A DNA stretch of 64,000 nt from assembly GCF_030272615.1 (NCBI RefSeq), contig NC_081407.1, positions 265,291,574 to 265,355,573 on the forward strand, read 5' to 3'. This DNA comes from Cryptomeria japonica. Its lineage: Eukaryota; Streptophyta; Pinopsida; Cupressales; Cupressaceae. A program made the translations under genes and the position numbers. Positions 33,563 to 44,752 of the stretch are shown here, piece by piece. The notes beneath the pieces are model-generated. The model was not told the DNA's origin, made no database searches, and saw nothing but the letters and a program-made list of their open reading frames with translations. Numbering within the stretch: position 1 is the first letter of the stretch; each line of letters opens with the position of its first letter.

Positions 33563-35682
33563 TGTTAGCATTGGATTCTTATTGATGTCAACAAGATAAT
33601 AGTTGTAGAAAAGTGAAGCCAATAACACACAGGTTATGCAGTCATACATAACATGTTGTGTTATGCTACACAAAAGTTGTAGGTTGCAAAAGAATTGATA
33701 GGTTGCACAAAATAAGTGATTTCATGTGTAGTAGAGGTAGAAATGGTGTGGTGTCATAATTCTGTGATGATCTCTGCATTTCGATGTGACTCTATTTATC
33801 GCTATAATCGCATTCAGGCTATGCAGACCCTTAATCTATACCAAAATGTCTTCCCTACCATCCAGTGACATTATGGAAGTGAGAAATGAGACCCTGTGGG
33901 GTAACTTCAAAGAAAAATGGATAGATTTATCCCACTATCTCGCAACGTCAATGATAAATAAGATGCAGGCATTCAGGTTAAGATAAAACAAAGAGGAGAG
34001 AGGATCCCCGCCATCCCGCATTGCAGAAAGTTGAGATTGAATGGTCGTGCAGGGTGACTACAAGTAAAGTATGGCATATCTCACCACCCCACACCGTAGA
34101 ATTCTAGAGCAATATAACCGTGTGGGATTACAAGGAAAAAGGCAAGAGACATTTCTCACCATCCCACGACTATGAAGATTGTAGAGAAAGCATCCTATGG
34201 GGTAAGAAAGAACAAAGTGAAAGGTATAGCCCGCCAACCTGTCGGGTAAAATGGGTTTGAGAATGATGGTGCAGGATAATTAAGGGAAAGAATTTTGTGG
34301 CTCTCACCATCCCACATACATATTTGTGATACGCATAACACAAAAGTTAGTCATAGTATGGAGTTTGATGGATTTGTGTAGCCCAATAGTCCACATGGAA
34401 GGTTGACTGTGGTTGACCAATGATGACCAAGAAACTTCAACACCAAATGTGAAGATTGTGATGCCCAATTTGCTGATAAAGATTACAATCAACATGGAAG
34501 TTGACTAAAGTTTTACCGACATATTTGATCATCATTTTGATGGTGTGGTGCTTGCTGAGTGCATGTAGGGGAATGAGAATTCTATCCATCTATTGCTAGA
34601 GTTTTTGTTGACTACCAACTGAAGATTTCATTAATGGAGGTAGTTGTGATCAAATCGATTTGAACAAGAGGATGGAGAATGCATTAATGGTGACCATGTT
34701 GCAGGCTTTTTGTGTGGCTTGAGGAAGAACACCACATCTCTTCAAGAAGAGGAAGATTACTAAACTTAGTAATCTAAGTACAGAGAATGATCTGAAGACA
34801 TAAAGGATGCATTTAATACAGGCAGCCAATCTAGGAATGTATTTAGGACAGGGAATAAAATCTCCTATAGTAAAAAATCTGCAAGATAACAGAACTAAAT
34901 AAAATATTTTGATTTTTGTTTTGAAGGGAAATATCTTAGGTGTATAGTGCAAATTGAATCAAGTAGCAAAATTAATGAGATTTGACAATTGGAGATGTAG
35001 TTGTTGAGATAGAGATGAGGTGAAATAGCAAAGTCTCAATAAGACTAATGTGTGGTAGGGCAAAGTAGAGTGAGTTGCTGCCAAGAGTAAGTAGTGGAAG
35101 CTACAAAACCAAAAAGTTGGTGAACAGAGAAAAGAGAATATTCAACAAGGTGCAATAGAGGTAGAGAGAAGAAAACAATCAAATAGAAGAAGAAAAGGAA
35201 GAACATCAGTAGTCAGTGAAATCCATTCTCCAGGTGTGAGAATTTGTAAGTGTTAAAAAACTGATTTATAGCAAGGCTATTACTGATTCTGTAAACCTTT
35301 ATTTCTTGTAAATGTTTGAGTGGGTGCTCAGAGTAGGGTAGGTGATCCTTGAGTAGGTTCTCTAAATTGTTAGGGGGTTGGTGATCCTTGAGTGGGTGCT
35401 CAAAATCATCAAGTGTTGGTGCTCCTTGGGTTGTCTCCCTAAACATATTGTAATCAGTGGTTTTATTGTGAGGCTGGATTGGAGCATTAGAATCCAGTAG
35501 CTATTCTCACCGAGTTTTTTCCCACATTGGGTTTTACTCGTAAATCTTGTGTTGTGAATTGATTCTTGTGTGTATGTGTGTATTCTCATTAGCATTGCAT
35601 TCTTAATATTTGCACACTTAATCTAGAAAAATTTAAAATACACTGATTCACCCCACCTCTCAGTTTTCACTTGTGTTCTTCA
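33563..35682. repeat. Solo LTR L, 2.1 kb, in copia F gag
   Basis: Begins TGTTAGCATTGG and ends GTGTTCTTCA, flanked by GTTAT (33558-33562) and ATTAT (35683-35687). It has no internal region and no partner LTR in the window. Near the end it carries the copia-style 'TGATTCACCCCACCTCTCAG' block. Inside are a degenerate repeat (33870-34320) and a second short one (35320-35430). Orientation is probably plus from that terminal block. Confidence 0.85.
33870..34320. repeat. Degenerate tandem repeat in solo LTR L
   Basis: Five to six diverged units, about 70-85 bp apart, each containing a CTCACCATCCCAC-like core (near 33930, 34006, 34080, 34163, 34228 and 34302) followed by a stretch with GGGTAA.. or GGATTACAAGGAAA. 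Confidence 0.6.
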
Positions 35683-35839
35683 ATTATGGACTGTAAAGCC
35701 AAGTGTCTAATCAAATTATGCTTGGTAGAGTCTATTTTAATTCATGTCCATGAAGAGTCTTCTACAAAGAAGATATGGAAGAAACTTGGTGAGATGTATC
35801 AAGCCATATATTTAGTGAATAAAATTTTTATTGAGGAAG
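35683..35839 (+). pseudogene. Copia F gag, second piece
   Basis: Continues the UBN2-type Gag: DCKAKCLIKLCLVESILIHV, STKKIWKKLGEMYQ, LVNKIFI. It ends where element G begins at 35840 (G's 5-bp flanks are GGAAG here and TGAAG at 49174-49178) and resumes at 49174 with KKLFYLRMEEDGQIIDHL. Confidence 0.85.
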
Positions 35840-36633
35840 TGGTGCAGTCAGGACAAGAGAGTCCTCAAAGAGAACAGTCTGGATCATGCAACAAGAGTTA
35901 AATAGCAGAAACAACTCAATGTGATGGAGGTAATGCAAAATAGACTTTATTATATCATGAAAATTAATCAACATGCAGGCTCACAAGATTCAGCTCACAG
36001 GCCTGATCACAAACATTCTCAATTATAATATTCGGGATCAAGCAAGAATGTGAGCCAACTTCGGACCTCCTAACCTTTAGGTTTATCTTCAATGTTCTAA
36101 TAATTGATTTCTAAATGCTTAATTACATTGATTTATATTATCAAGAATGATCCGTGTTGGCCCAAAATGAAACAAATGTCAATGAACAAGATGTAACGTG
36201 TAAAAACAACAAGGTCAACCTTCGACAAACAGATCCTTCCCAAAAATCCATAGAATGAAGTGAGGACCCAAGGAAAGGTTGGCCACACACCAAGGAACAT
36301 TGGAAACAATGAATTGAAGCTCCACAAGCTACATAAATGACCCACAAGATTCACCGATAGCAAATAGGTCCAAGTGTTTCCGGTGTTTCAAGCTAGAAAA
36401 ATGTCTTAGATTCCGGAAGTGATGACTTGCCGAAAAAAGATCCAAACATCCCACTGAACTAGGATAAGGTAGATGAGCATGTCCACAAACAAAATCCATC
36501 TCCATAAGATCCAATGAGAAAATGCAAAGAAATGCAGAAAGAAATGTTGAAACTACAAAACAGGAAACCAACTGAAAAGAAAATGTTTTTGGTTGATGCA
36601 AGATTGCCATGAACCAGGGATGCTCTTGCATCA
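35840..36633 (-). repeat. Gypsy G 3' LTR
   Basis: Direct repeat of 48411-49173 (shared long blocks include the region around GACTTTATTATATCATG and CTCCTAACCTTTAGGTT). The left copy is about 30 bp longer. Open frames on the minus strand inside (36133-36363, 36329-36631) occur in both LTRs and show no domain. Confidence 0.88.
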
Positions 36634-38040
36634 GACATTCAAGGTTGTTGAAAAAGTGATTCCCTTACTTTGTTGGACTCAGAGGAAAACCAAGACGATA
36701 TACCTCTTCTAGGGAAATCCATGGTGAATCTTCAACTGTTCTGCCCTTCCACTTCATAAGATATTTTCTGTACTGGTTTCTTTGGGTGCTACGCACAATC
36801 CTATTATCTAAAATGTCTTCCTGATCTAGTACCCTCCAAGGTTTCTACTTCTCCATGTTTTCTCCACTATCCTCACTAAAATCTATCTCATGGTACTGAT
36901 GTAGATCTGCAATGTTGAATATAGGTAAAATACCCAAACTATTCGGTAACTCCACTTCATATGCATTTTTTTGGAACTGAATTTCTTCAAGATCTTACAA
37001 GGTCCAAACATCCTCATCTTCAACTTTTTATAGGTTCCAAATAGAAATCTCTCTTTTCTCAAATACACAATCACTTCATCTCCAACTTCAATTCCTTATA
37101 TGTCTCCTCTTTTCATTTGCATTCTCCTTATACTTGTTGTTCATGTCTTCCAATTGTTGTTTGACTTGAGTATGTATTGTCTTCATATGCTCTACAAATT
37201 CTTCCTCTTCTGCACTCCTCTTATCTTCATTAATGATATCCCTCAACTCTGATATGCCTCTAGGGTGTGCTCTAGTAACAATCTCAAAAGCTATTCTTCC
37301 AGTACTCTTGTTCATTGAATTATTGTTAAGCAAACTCTGCTTGTGCAAGGATCAAGTCCCAACTTTCAGTTTTCTCTCAAGCTAAACATCTCAAAAAATT
37401 TCCCATACTTTTATTTACCACTTATGTCTGTCCATCCATCTATAGGTGAAAAGTAGAACTTAATTTCAAGTGTCTTCATCATCTTCCAAAGTGTTCTCCA
37501 AAAATATTCAACAAACTTAGTATCTCTATCAGAAACTATGCTCTTAGGTAATCCATATAATCTCACCACCTCCTTGAAAAATAGATCTACTATATGCACA
37601 ACATCCATTGTCTTCTTACAAGATATGAAATGTGCCATTTTTTAGAATCTATCTACCACCACAAATATGGAATCGTTTCCTCTATGTGTCTTAGGCAATC
37701 CAAGTATGAAATCCATGCTTCTGTCTTCCCAAGTTCTCTCTAGAACTGTCAAAGGCTTATACAATCCAACATTCTGACTACTACCTTTTTCAAGTTGACA
37801 AATCCTACAGCTCTGCACAAATTTCCTGACATCCTTATGAAGTTGAGGCCAAAAGTAATTCTAACTAATCAATGCCACTGTCTTATCAACACCAAAGTGT
37901 TCGGCTAATCCTCCACTATGCTTTTCCTTTATCAGACTCTCTCTCATAGAACTCCTAAGTATACACAACTATACTCCTCTAAATAGCATCTCACCTTGAA
38001 TGAAATAGACCAACCACTTACTTCTATCCACCATAACTGG
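36634..38040 (-). pseudogene. Gypsy G integrase
   Basis: Minus-strand pieces run, from 38040 down: a zinc-finger/lead-in near 37770-37830 (SCRICQLEKGSSQNVG); the core start near 37640-37760 (SMDFILGLPKTHRG with the first Asp); 37411-37638 with [15 protein letters not shown] (second Asp) and [15 protein letters not shown], where the usual HPQTDGQTE is altered and the catalytic Glu is not readable in frame; 37088-37348; and 36883-37074 with [20 protein letters not shown] and GPCKILKKF, the conserved C-terminal domain. Several frames are involved. Confidence 0.82.
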
Positions 38041-38582
38041 TTATTTACAAGCTTTCCAAGGTTCTGCAAAATCTGGGCCATCCTCATACAAGATCTTCAA
38101 TTTCTCAAAACCTAATACCTCCACTCTCATCTTTGTCAGCAATTTCCTCCTTCTACTCAATGCATCAGCAACTCTATTTGACTTCCCACTTTTATGTTTC
38201 AAAACAAAGGTATAACTCTGCAAGAACTCTATCCATCTCATATGTCTCTGATTCAACTTACTCTGACTGTTCAAATATTGTAAAGCTTGATGATCTTTCA
38301 ACAATTTCTCTTACCTTCTTAGGGTCCATCTTCAATCCATCCGTAGATATCATAAATCCCAAATATACTAGTTCTTCCTTCATGAAACGACACTTCTTAA
38401 TGTTTATCAACAACTTCTCTTCTCTCAACCTCTGCAAAACTTGTCTCAAATGCAACATATGTTCTTCTTTGCTCTTACGAAAAATTAAAATGTCATCCAA
38501 ATAAATGATAACAAACTTACCTAGGAATTTCTTCAATACCTCATTCATCAACCTCATGAAAGTACTTGGTGCATTAGTTATT
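38041..38582 (-). pseudogene. Gypsy G reverse transcriptase and RNase H, deletion-fused
   Basis: The minus strand starts at TNAPSTFMRLMNEVLKKFLG next to H, then FVIIYLDDILIFRKSKEEH with the YLDD catalytic pair near 38485-38500, and ELVYLGFMISTDGLKMDPKKV. At about 38295-38305 the thumb (KKVREIV) joins directly, in another frame, to KDHQALQYLNSQSKLNQ, the last third of RNase H, then YTFVLKHKSGKSNRVADALS. The RT connection and the first half of RNase H, including its first catalytic Asp, are absent. Confidence 0.85.
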
Positions 38583-39738
38583 CCTAAAATTGCACCCCTC
38601 GCAATTTTGATCACATTTGGAGCCCTCACCTTAGCGGTCTCATCCCCATGCTTGATCGCAACATATCTATGCCTCCCCCATGCAATAAACATCATCTTTT
38701 CACACTTTACCTTGTTGGACCCCTTGTCCTTTCCCTAAATTGGGGTAGGACTAGGGCATGGCACCCTGGTCCTCACCAAGACCATGGTGCCATGCCATGG
38801 TCCTCCTCAATTGGACTATAATTTGAACCCTTGGCCTTATCTCAAATTTGAGCGGGAAACTTTTCCTCATGTCGTCCTATGTCAGAAAATTAATATGTTT
38901 GACAACAGAGAAGTATATAAGGAGGTCTTTCCCTCTCATTTGGGCATAAGGCAATAAGGTGGAGATGATCATAAGGCAAGGAGACTACATTCAAGCATTC
39001 TTCAAGACTATATATTTTTCATCTATCGATTGGAGCAACATTACATCATCCATTTGCAAGCATGTGTGTGTGTTAGGGTTTTGTCATGTTCATGCCATTT
39101 CATAAAACATATGTGATTACATTCAAGAAGCAAAGCATCATTATCAATCATTGCAAATCTAAAGGATACCTTTCCATTATTTACTTCAGTATTTTCAAAA
39201 TTCCAATCAAGGTTGATTCCTCAACCGGGGTTTGACTTAGGCAAATCCCTATTCCCAACACATTTCCCTTTCCTTCTGTGTGCAAGAAATAGGTGCATAG
39301 CTATACTTCTAGAAATAAGCTTCGAACACAGAGATGGAAAAACCCTTTTCAACGATTGAAAATTTCGGAGGACCAAGAGGGGTTGTCTTGGTCCCGACAC
39401 ACGGTCCCTGCTATTTTTGGTAATTTTTGTAGGGTGGTTCTGAATCAGCTTACATTACTCAAATCCAGGTGCACGATGAAATCCTGAACTTGTAGCTTAC
39501 TATTTCTGCATATTTTGTCTTCAATTTCATGCTTCTACTTATTTTAACAATTCAACTTACAAAAGAGGAAAACCCAAATCAAACCAATACACCCAGTATC
39601 TAGTCCTTGTCTCATTTAGGATTGGATCTAGTGGATTCATCTCCTCTTTTGAATGTAAAATCCTCCAAGTGAAATTTGCCTTAGTAATTTCTCCCTTCCA
39701 TGTGGTGAATTTGCTAAGCTCAAATTTTCCACTTTACA
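38583..39738 (+). repeat. Element H 5' LTR, 5' end truncated
   Basis: Matches 45712-46876 but begins at TCCTAAAATTG, whereas the 3' LTR begins TGTAGCATCCTAAAATTG. It ends CCACTTTACA. A TATA box, TATATAA, is at 38914-38920. Confidence 0.86.
38914..38920 (+). promoter_or_regulatory. TATA box in element H 5' LTR
   Basis: TATATAA preceded by GACAACAGAGAAG. The same box lies at 46052-46058 in the 3' LTR and at 50346-50352 in solo LTR K, so it is conserved over three LTRs of the family. Confidence 0.65.
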
Positions 39739-39741
39739 TTA

Positions 39742-39757
39742 TGGTGAACCCGACTCC
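39742..39757 (+). other. Element H probable primer binding site
   Basis: TATGGTGAACCCGACT lies three bases after the LTR end. It has the TGG start and position of a tRNA primer site, but I cannot assign the tRNA from memory with confidence. Confidence 0.45.
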
Positions 39758-40913
39758 CTACACCATTAATTCTGATTTTTTTTTTTTCAGATATGAGTGT
39801 GTATGCAATTTAAAATTCAAATTTTCATTTACAAGTTTGATTTCCTTGCAAATTTGAAAAATTTAGAGATGAATTTCATTAAAACCCTAATTTTCAAAAT
39901 TGAGCTTGTGAATTGCATAATTTGGGTTAATTGTTTTAGACTTGAGTGTTATTAAATTTAAAAATTCAAATTTTCACTTGCTAGTCAAATTTCACATTTA
40001 ATTAAGTGGTTAATTACAAAAACCCTAATTTTCAAAAAAAAAAAAATTAAGCTTGTGGGTTGTTTAAATTTTGAATTTCTCTCTTCAAATTCGTTGCTAA
40101 TTTCAATTCAAATTCAAAATTGCAATCTTGTATCTAATTTCAAATTTAAATTTTAAAATTAAGCTATCAATTACCCTAATTTTTTAATTTAAATTAATTT
40201 CACAATTTTTTATTAATTACTCCAATTTTCAAAATTTCAACATTGAATCTTATTTGTAATTTCAAATTTCAAAATTAAGAGGCTCTTTCTACAAGACCCT
40301 AATTTTAAATTTAATTTATTGTGAATCATTTTAAATTTAACATTTAAAATTAAGTGGTTAATTACAAGAGCCCTAATTTTTAAATTCAGCATATCATCTA
40401 ATTTTAAAATTAAGTGGTTCCTTTTTACAAGGCCCTAATTTTAAATTTTCCTATAGATCATTTTCAATTCAAAAATTAAGAGATTATTTTTAGCCCTAAT
40501 TTTAAATTTGAATTTTTATCTCCTAGTGGGTAGTTTTAAATTTAAATTAAGAAATTATTTTTCTATAATCCTAATTTTAATTTTAAATTTCCTAGGAGGT
40601 TAAATTATTATTCTTTCAATCAATTTTCTTATTCAATTGAATAATCATTTTTCTAAAATTTTGCATTATTCAATTATTTTGCAAGTTCAAATTTTCAAAT
40701 TTCAACTTTCAAATTTCAAATTTCAAAGTTCAAATGTCATTTCATATTTTCAAAAAAAAAAAAAAAAAGAGTAATAATACAAAAAAATTAATTTAAAAAA
40801 AAAGAAAAATACAAAAAAAAATTATTAAAAAAAAGAAAAGAAAAATACAAAAATAAAATCTTGTTTTATGCATTTTGTGTGTTTGCGTGCTTTAGTTAGC
40901 ATTTCTTTTTGAA
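39758..40913 (+). other. Element H AT-rich leader with CCCTAATTTT repeats
   Basis: No gene. The core CCCTAATTTT (one copy TCCTAATTTT) recurs about eight times between 39884 and 40580, at 60-150 bp intervals, usually followed by AAATTT and preceded by a 'TTAAGTGGTTAATTACAAG'-like stretch. Poly-A-rich tracts fill 40750-40860. It is unlikely to be telomeric because the spacer is long and the unit is not TTTAGGG. Confidence 0.65.
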
Positions 40914-41747
40914 ATGTCAAATTACTCTTTGCAAGATTATCGTGCCTTTGATGATCCATTTGCTTATAATGACTATCCTTTTGAATAAGTATATAGTAGA
41001 GAGGAACTTGAGGTGGCCCTTGATGGTTTCCTTTATCCTAAGCCTTCTAAACCATCCTTTTGCCAAAGGTTAATCAACATAATGCGTAAGCCATTTAGTA
41101 GAGATGCGATGGATGGAACTCTTGATGAGGATATTGTCATGCATGACAATCCACTTTATGAACCTTTGCCTTCTATCAATCCTATTTATGAAGAAGCTTT
41201 TGTGCTAAAATAAGTTGATGTGTTGGACAATCCTCTTTATCAAGTTTTACCTTTTAGAGATGATACCCTAATGAACCATGATAATTCCTCTCCTAAATCT
41301 TCTCTTATTCATGAGGATACTTTGGTGAAAGAAAAGATTATTAACACTCCTTTTACAACTCTTCCTCTTAAAGATGAAGTTTTGAAAATTGATGTTGATC
41401 TTTCTCCTAAAAAATTTCTTTCCTATAAGAATATCTCAGGGCAAGAGGATGATATCATAAACATCTTCCTTGATGTCACTTTACCTTCCATACATCATAT
41501 CTCTCCTAGAGAAGAAGTCTTGATGGACATTGATTTACCATTTCCCAAATTTGTTCCTTCCAATGAGGGGACATTGGTGCAAGAAGAGGTTATGAGCACA
41601 TATTTCAAAGATCTCCCTCCTAAAGATGAATCTTTGAAGAAGGATGTTTATCCTAAAATGTATCTACCCCATGAGGATAATTTGGCGCAAAAGGATGGAA
41701 TCATTAGCAATTTTCTTAATTATCTCCCTTCAAAGATGTATCATTAG
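40914..41747 (+). pseudogene. Element H acidic tandem-repeat N-terminal region
   Basis: ATG at 40914 begins a frame that runs to 41734 with only two stops (40986 and about 41211). The first 100 codons are unfamiliar (MSNYSLQDYRAFDDPFAYND). From 41240 come about four tandem modules of 36-46 residues with a shared pattern: a Pro-Lys/Arg-Asp/Glu-Glu start, Leu, Asp-rich middle, Pro, then a His/Glu-Asp-x-Leu-x-Gln-Glu/Lys-Asp segment and Ile-x-x-x-Phe. Examples are PLKDEVLKIDVDLSP, SPREEVLMDIDLPFP and PPKDESLKKDVYP. The same modules occur in C. A one-frame shift near 41734 leads into the protease region. No known family is evident to me. Confidence 0.72.
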
Positions 41748-42676
41748 AGAACAAAGAGCCTAATCAAGTCAATATCATTCATGTTTCTAGTTATTAGAAG
41801 CCTAAAGCTAAGGAACCTCCCAATATCCTAAAAGTTACAAAATACATATGTGAAAGAGATGCTATGGAAATACAACTAGAACAAAAATATGGCTCCAAAA
41901 TACATCAAATATTTAATTCCTGCATCAAAAACAAAGATCCTAATAATCTTCTCACTTCTCTTTCGTCCCCCTCTCACCCTAAGAAGGACATTGATAAGGA
42001 TCTTGTTGAGAAACTCCATGGTATCTTAGCAAGGATCTCCCTTTGGGACTTGATTCAAACTTCCCCTTCATACCATAGGTTGATCCAAGAAGCCTTTCAT
42101 AAAATGGTTCCTCATCTTTCTTCTAAAACAAATGATATCACATTCCCACAAGATGAATTTCCTTCGATAGATGTTAGAAATAGAGATGATCCCCTTATGA
42201 TTACTCCTTGCATTTATCATCAAAACATAAGAGGTACCTTAATTGATAATGGGTTAGCACTTAACATTTGTCGTGTTGACTTATTAGACAAGATAAATTG
42301 GGATAATTCTTGTATTCAACCTGATCCTCTTTGTGTTCATAGCTTTGATAATGTTCCTAGAGAGACACTTGGTATAGTCATATTACCCATAAAAGTAGGA
42401 CCTATGACTTTACCTGCTCCTATTCATGTCATGCCAAACCATCTTAATTATAACCATCTTGTAGGTAGATTGTGGATTCATGCTATGAAAGTAGTCCCTT
42501 CTACTATTCATCGCACAATCAAATTCATATATAACAATGAACTTCACACAATCAAGGTTGATCCTAATCCTCATGATTTTGTTCATGATAAAGTAGGATG
42601 CATTTCTCCCTTTAATACTATGATTCATTCAATAACACAATCTCTTATCAATGATGATTCCTTAGCAAGGAATTGA
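41748..42676 (+). pseudogene. Element H retropepsin region (Ogre/Tat-like)
   Basis: Open from 41864. ILARISLWDLIQTSPSYH matches the 'RISLLELL..S..HR' lead-in of Ogre/Tat-type polyproteins. FPQDEFPSIDVRNRDDPLMI leads to the active site TLIDNGLALNICRVDLLDKI, the D-N-G variant seen in that group. IVILPIKVGPMTLPAPIHVM and LVGRLWIHAMKVVPSTIHRT then match the 'LLGRPWIH..GAVPSSLHQ' end. A stop at about 42674 and an earlier one near 41796 interrupt it. The proposed role is proteolysis of its own or a partner's Gag; function today is unlikely. Confidence 0.82.
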
Positions 42677-43207
42677 AGTACATTAGACTTTATGCCTTCC
42701 ATCAATGGATATAAAATCCCTCAATCTATGAAGGAAGCCTTGAAGAAGCCTTGTGTGTCATTTATCCAAACTTCTTCTAAATCAAATCTCACCTCTCCTT
42801 CCAACACATGTCTTGATGATCATGATGAGGAATCTTTATATTTTGATACTAAGAATGAACCCTCTCCTCTAGATATTTCAACATCTATGCATGGACATAA
42901 TGGACATGGTTTATGATGTATGCAACAAAGTTTTGACAGCCATGAGAAATCTACACCATACTTTTCCCAAGAAGATCTAGGTTTCCAAAGTCCTCCTTTG
43001 TTAACAACCTCTCCTCCATTGTCTAATACATCTATGTCTTCTTACAACTTCTCATCACAACAAGAGAGTATCTTGTATGAGCTTCTTAAAGACAACTTGA
43101 TTACTCTCCTTTTAAAGAATCAAAGAAAGAATCGTAAGAAAAATCAACATGATTCTTCTTTTTGCAAGTATCATCAAATCCTTGGCCATGCCACTAATGA
43201 ATGTTAG
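42677..43207 (+). pseudogene. Element H linker and CHHC gag-type module
   Basis: Same frame as the protease (stops near 42674 and 42914). 42692-42916 reads MPSINGYKIPQSMKEALKKP and CVSFIQTSSKSN, shared with C. 42920-43207 reads SILYELLKDNLITLLLKNQ, a basic stretch, and FCKYHQILGHATNEC, then DLANKIQLI after a stop. This matches the end of Tat-type Gag ('C.YH....GH.T..C..L...IQ.LI'). In ordinary elements this lies upstream of the protease; here, as in C, it lies downstream. Confidence 0.75.
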
Positions 43208-44752
43208 GATTTAGCAAATAAAATTCAACTCATTGTAACTGGTACCATTCAAATACTAGATGGCAATGAGTTGGACTCTCATATTTTTCCCTTTACATAA
43301 CATCTAGCTCCCTATTATGTTTCTCCTCATTATGTGACATTGGAAGCTTTCTTATTGGGGTCTCATTGTCATTCATGGTGGTACAATTTCAAGTGCAATC
43401 ATACTTTGGTAGCAATATAATAGTATTTCTATTATTGTATCCATGCTTGGAGGGGCAAGAATAGCCTTTTAATCATCCTTTCTCACTTTCCCTTTGTGAA
43501 GTAGGGCCTTTATTAAGGATCAATTATCGATTGTGGAGGTGTATATCTCTGTTGAGGATTGCCTTCCTATGATTGGAACAAGTATCCCTAATGAGGATCT
43601 TATCCTCACCTTATAAGTGCAGATCCTTAATTGGACCTCTTCCTTAGTGCTGAAAGTCTATAATCATTCATCAAATTCTTCTCTTTATTGAGTTGTATCT
43701 TTTATAATGAACTTGTTAGAGTTATCTTGTATTAGCTAATAATTATTTATTTAATTATTAGTCTATTATAATATACGCTTAAGCTAAACTTAGGCATTTA
43801 ATAATATTGTAGGTATTTAAATACACATTATCCCTTTAGGGTTTCTTTAGGGTTCCACATATTTAGGGTTGCACACCTTTAGGGTTGTTAATATCCTTTT
43901 ATAAGGATTGTATTGTAATTTTTCATTAACTAATTCCCTCTCTGAATGATAATCTTCTTCTTCAGAGCCATTATTGTGTTTTTACCTCCAATCTTCTCTT
44001 GTGACGGGTATTTTGCTAACAGGTGTTCTTGGGATCTCTGAAGTTGTATTTCTCAACTTCTTCAGAACCCTTCTATATTTTGATATGCATCCCTATTGAG
44101 GATCTTTTGCTTATGTTAGAAGAGTGTTTCTTTTAAAAATTATCTCTCTTTGGTGTCCTTGTCTTCAATCTTGGGGGGCAAGAATAATGTTTCAATTCTC
44201 TCTCTCTCTCTCTTTTTCTAAAGATTTCCTTTTTCCTTTGTTGAGTTGCATCTTTCATAATTTGATGTCATTTCTTATACGTGTGTATACATTCCTTGTT
44301 TGAAATGGTGCATATTTTATGAATAATCTCTCTTTAGTGAAAGTTTGCAATCCCTAGAATCCACTTTGGAGAAGGTGTGTATTCTTAGTCCTCTTATCCT
44401 TCCAAGATGGCATCTTTATTAAAGATCTCCTCTACTCTTGGACGTAGATATCTTTATGAAAAGATCTCTTCATCCTTGGTTAATCACACATCCCTCAAAA
44501 TGATCCCTTTACACTTGTTGCAAGATATCTCTTTTACAATTATCTCTTCCTTGCTTAAAGAAACAAAGCCTACTCGGGAGTTTTTCTTTCTATCTTGAAA
44601 TGCATGCATTAGCGGATATCTCCTTGGTGTTGAAGGTGAGTATCCTTGTTTCTATCTTCCTTAAGACGTCAACATAGGACTAAGTTGACATATTAAGGAG
44701 GAGGGCATATATACAACCTCCTAGTTGCATTTTTTTTACTATTAATTATCAA
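43208..44752 (+). other. Element H 3' non-coding region, first part
   Basis: About 1.5 kb with no credible gene and no RT or integrase motif in any frame that I can read. It includes recurring 'TATCCCTAATGAGGATCTT'-like phrases and a (TC)n tract near 44200-44212. The conserved hairpin block is at 44659-44698. Confidence 0.6.
44659..44698. repeat. Conserved inverted repeat in H 3' region
   Basis: Arms 44659-44673 (CCTTAAGACGTCAAC) and 44684-44698 (GTTGACATATTAAGG) pair at 13 of 15 positions across ten bases. It is followed by AGGAGGGCATATATAC. The equivalent in C is 10354-10393. Confidence 0.72.

Noticed and set aside
36133-36631. Minus-strand ORFs in the left G LTR, also found in the right LTR
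   Set aside because: Occurrence in both LTRs reflects duplication of the LTR; no protein motif seen and frames differ in length between copies.
39884-40590. CCCTAA-containing repeats as telomere-like DNA
   Set aside because: The unit is CCCTAATTTT with long variable spacers inside a retroelement leader, not tandem CCCTAAA.
41013-43207. H protein as a host gene with acidic repeats
   Set aside because: Bounded by LTRs with polypurine tract and primer-like site, contains retropepsin motifs, and recurs in element C.
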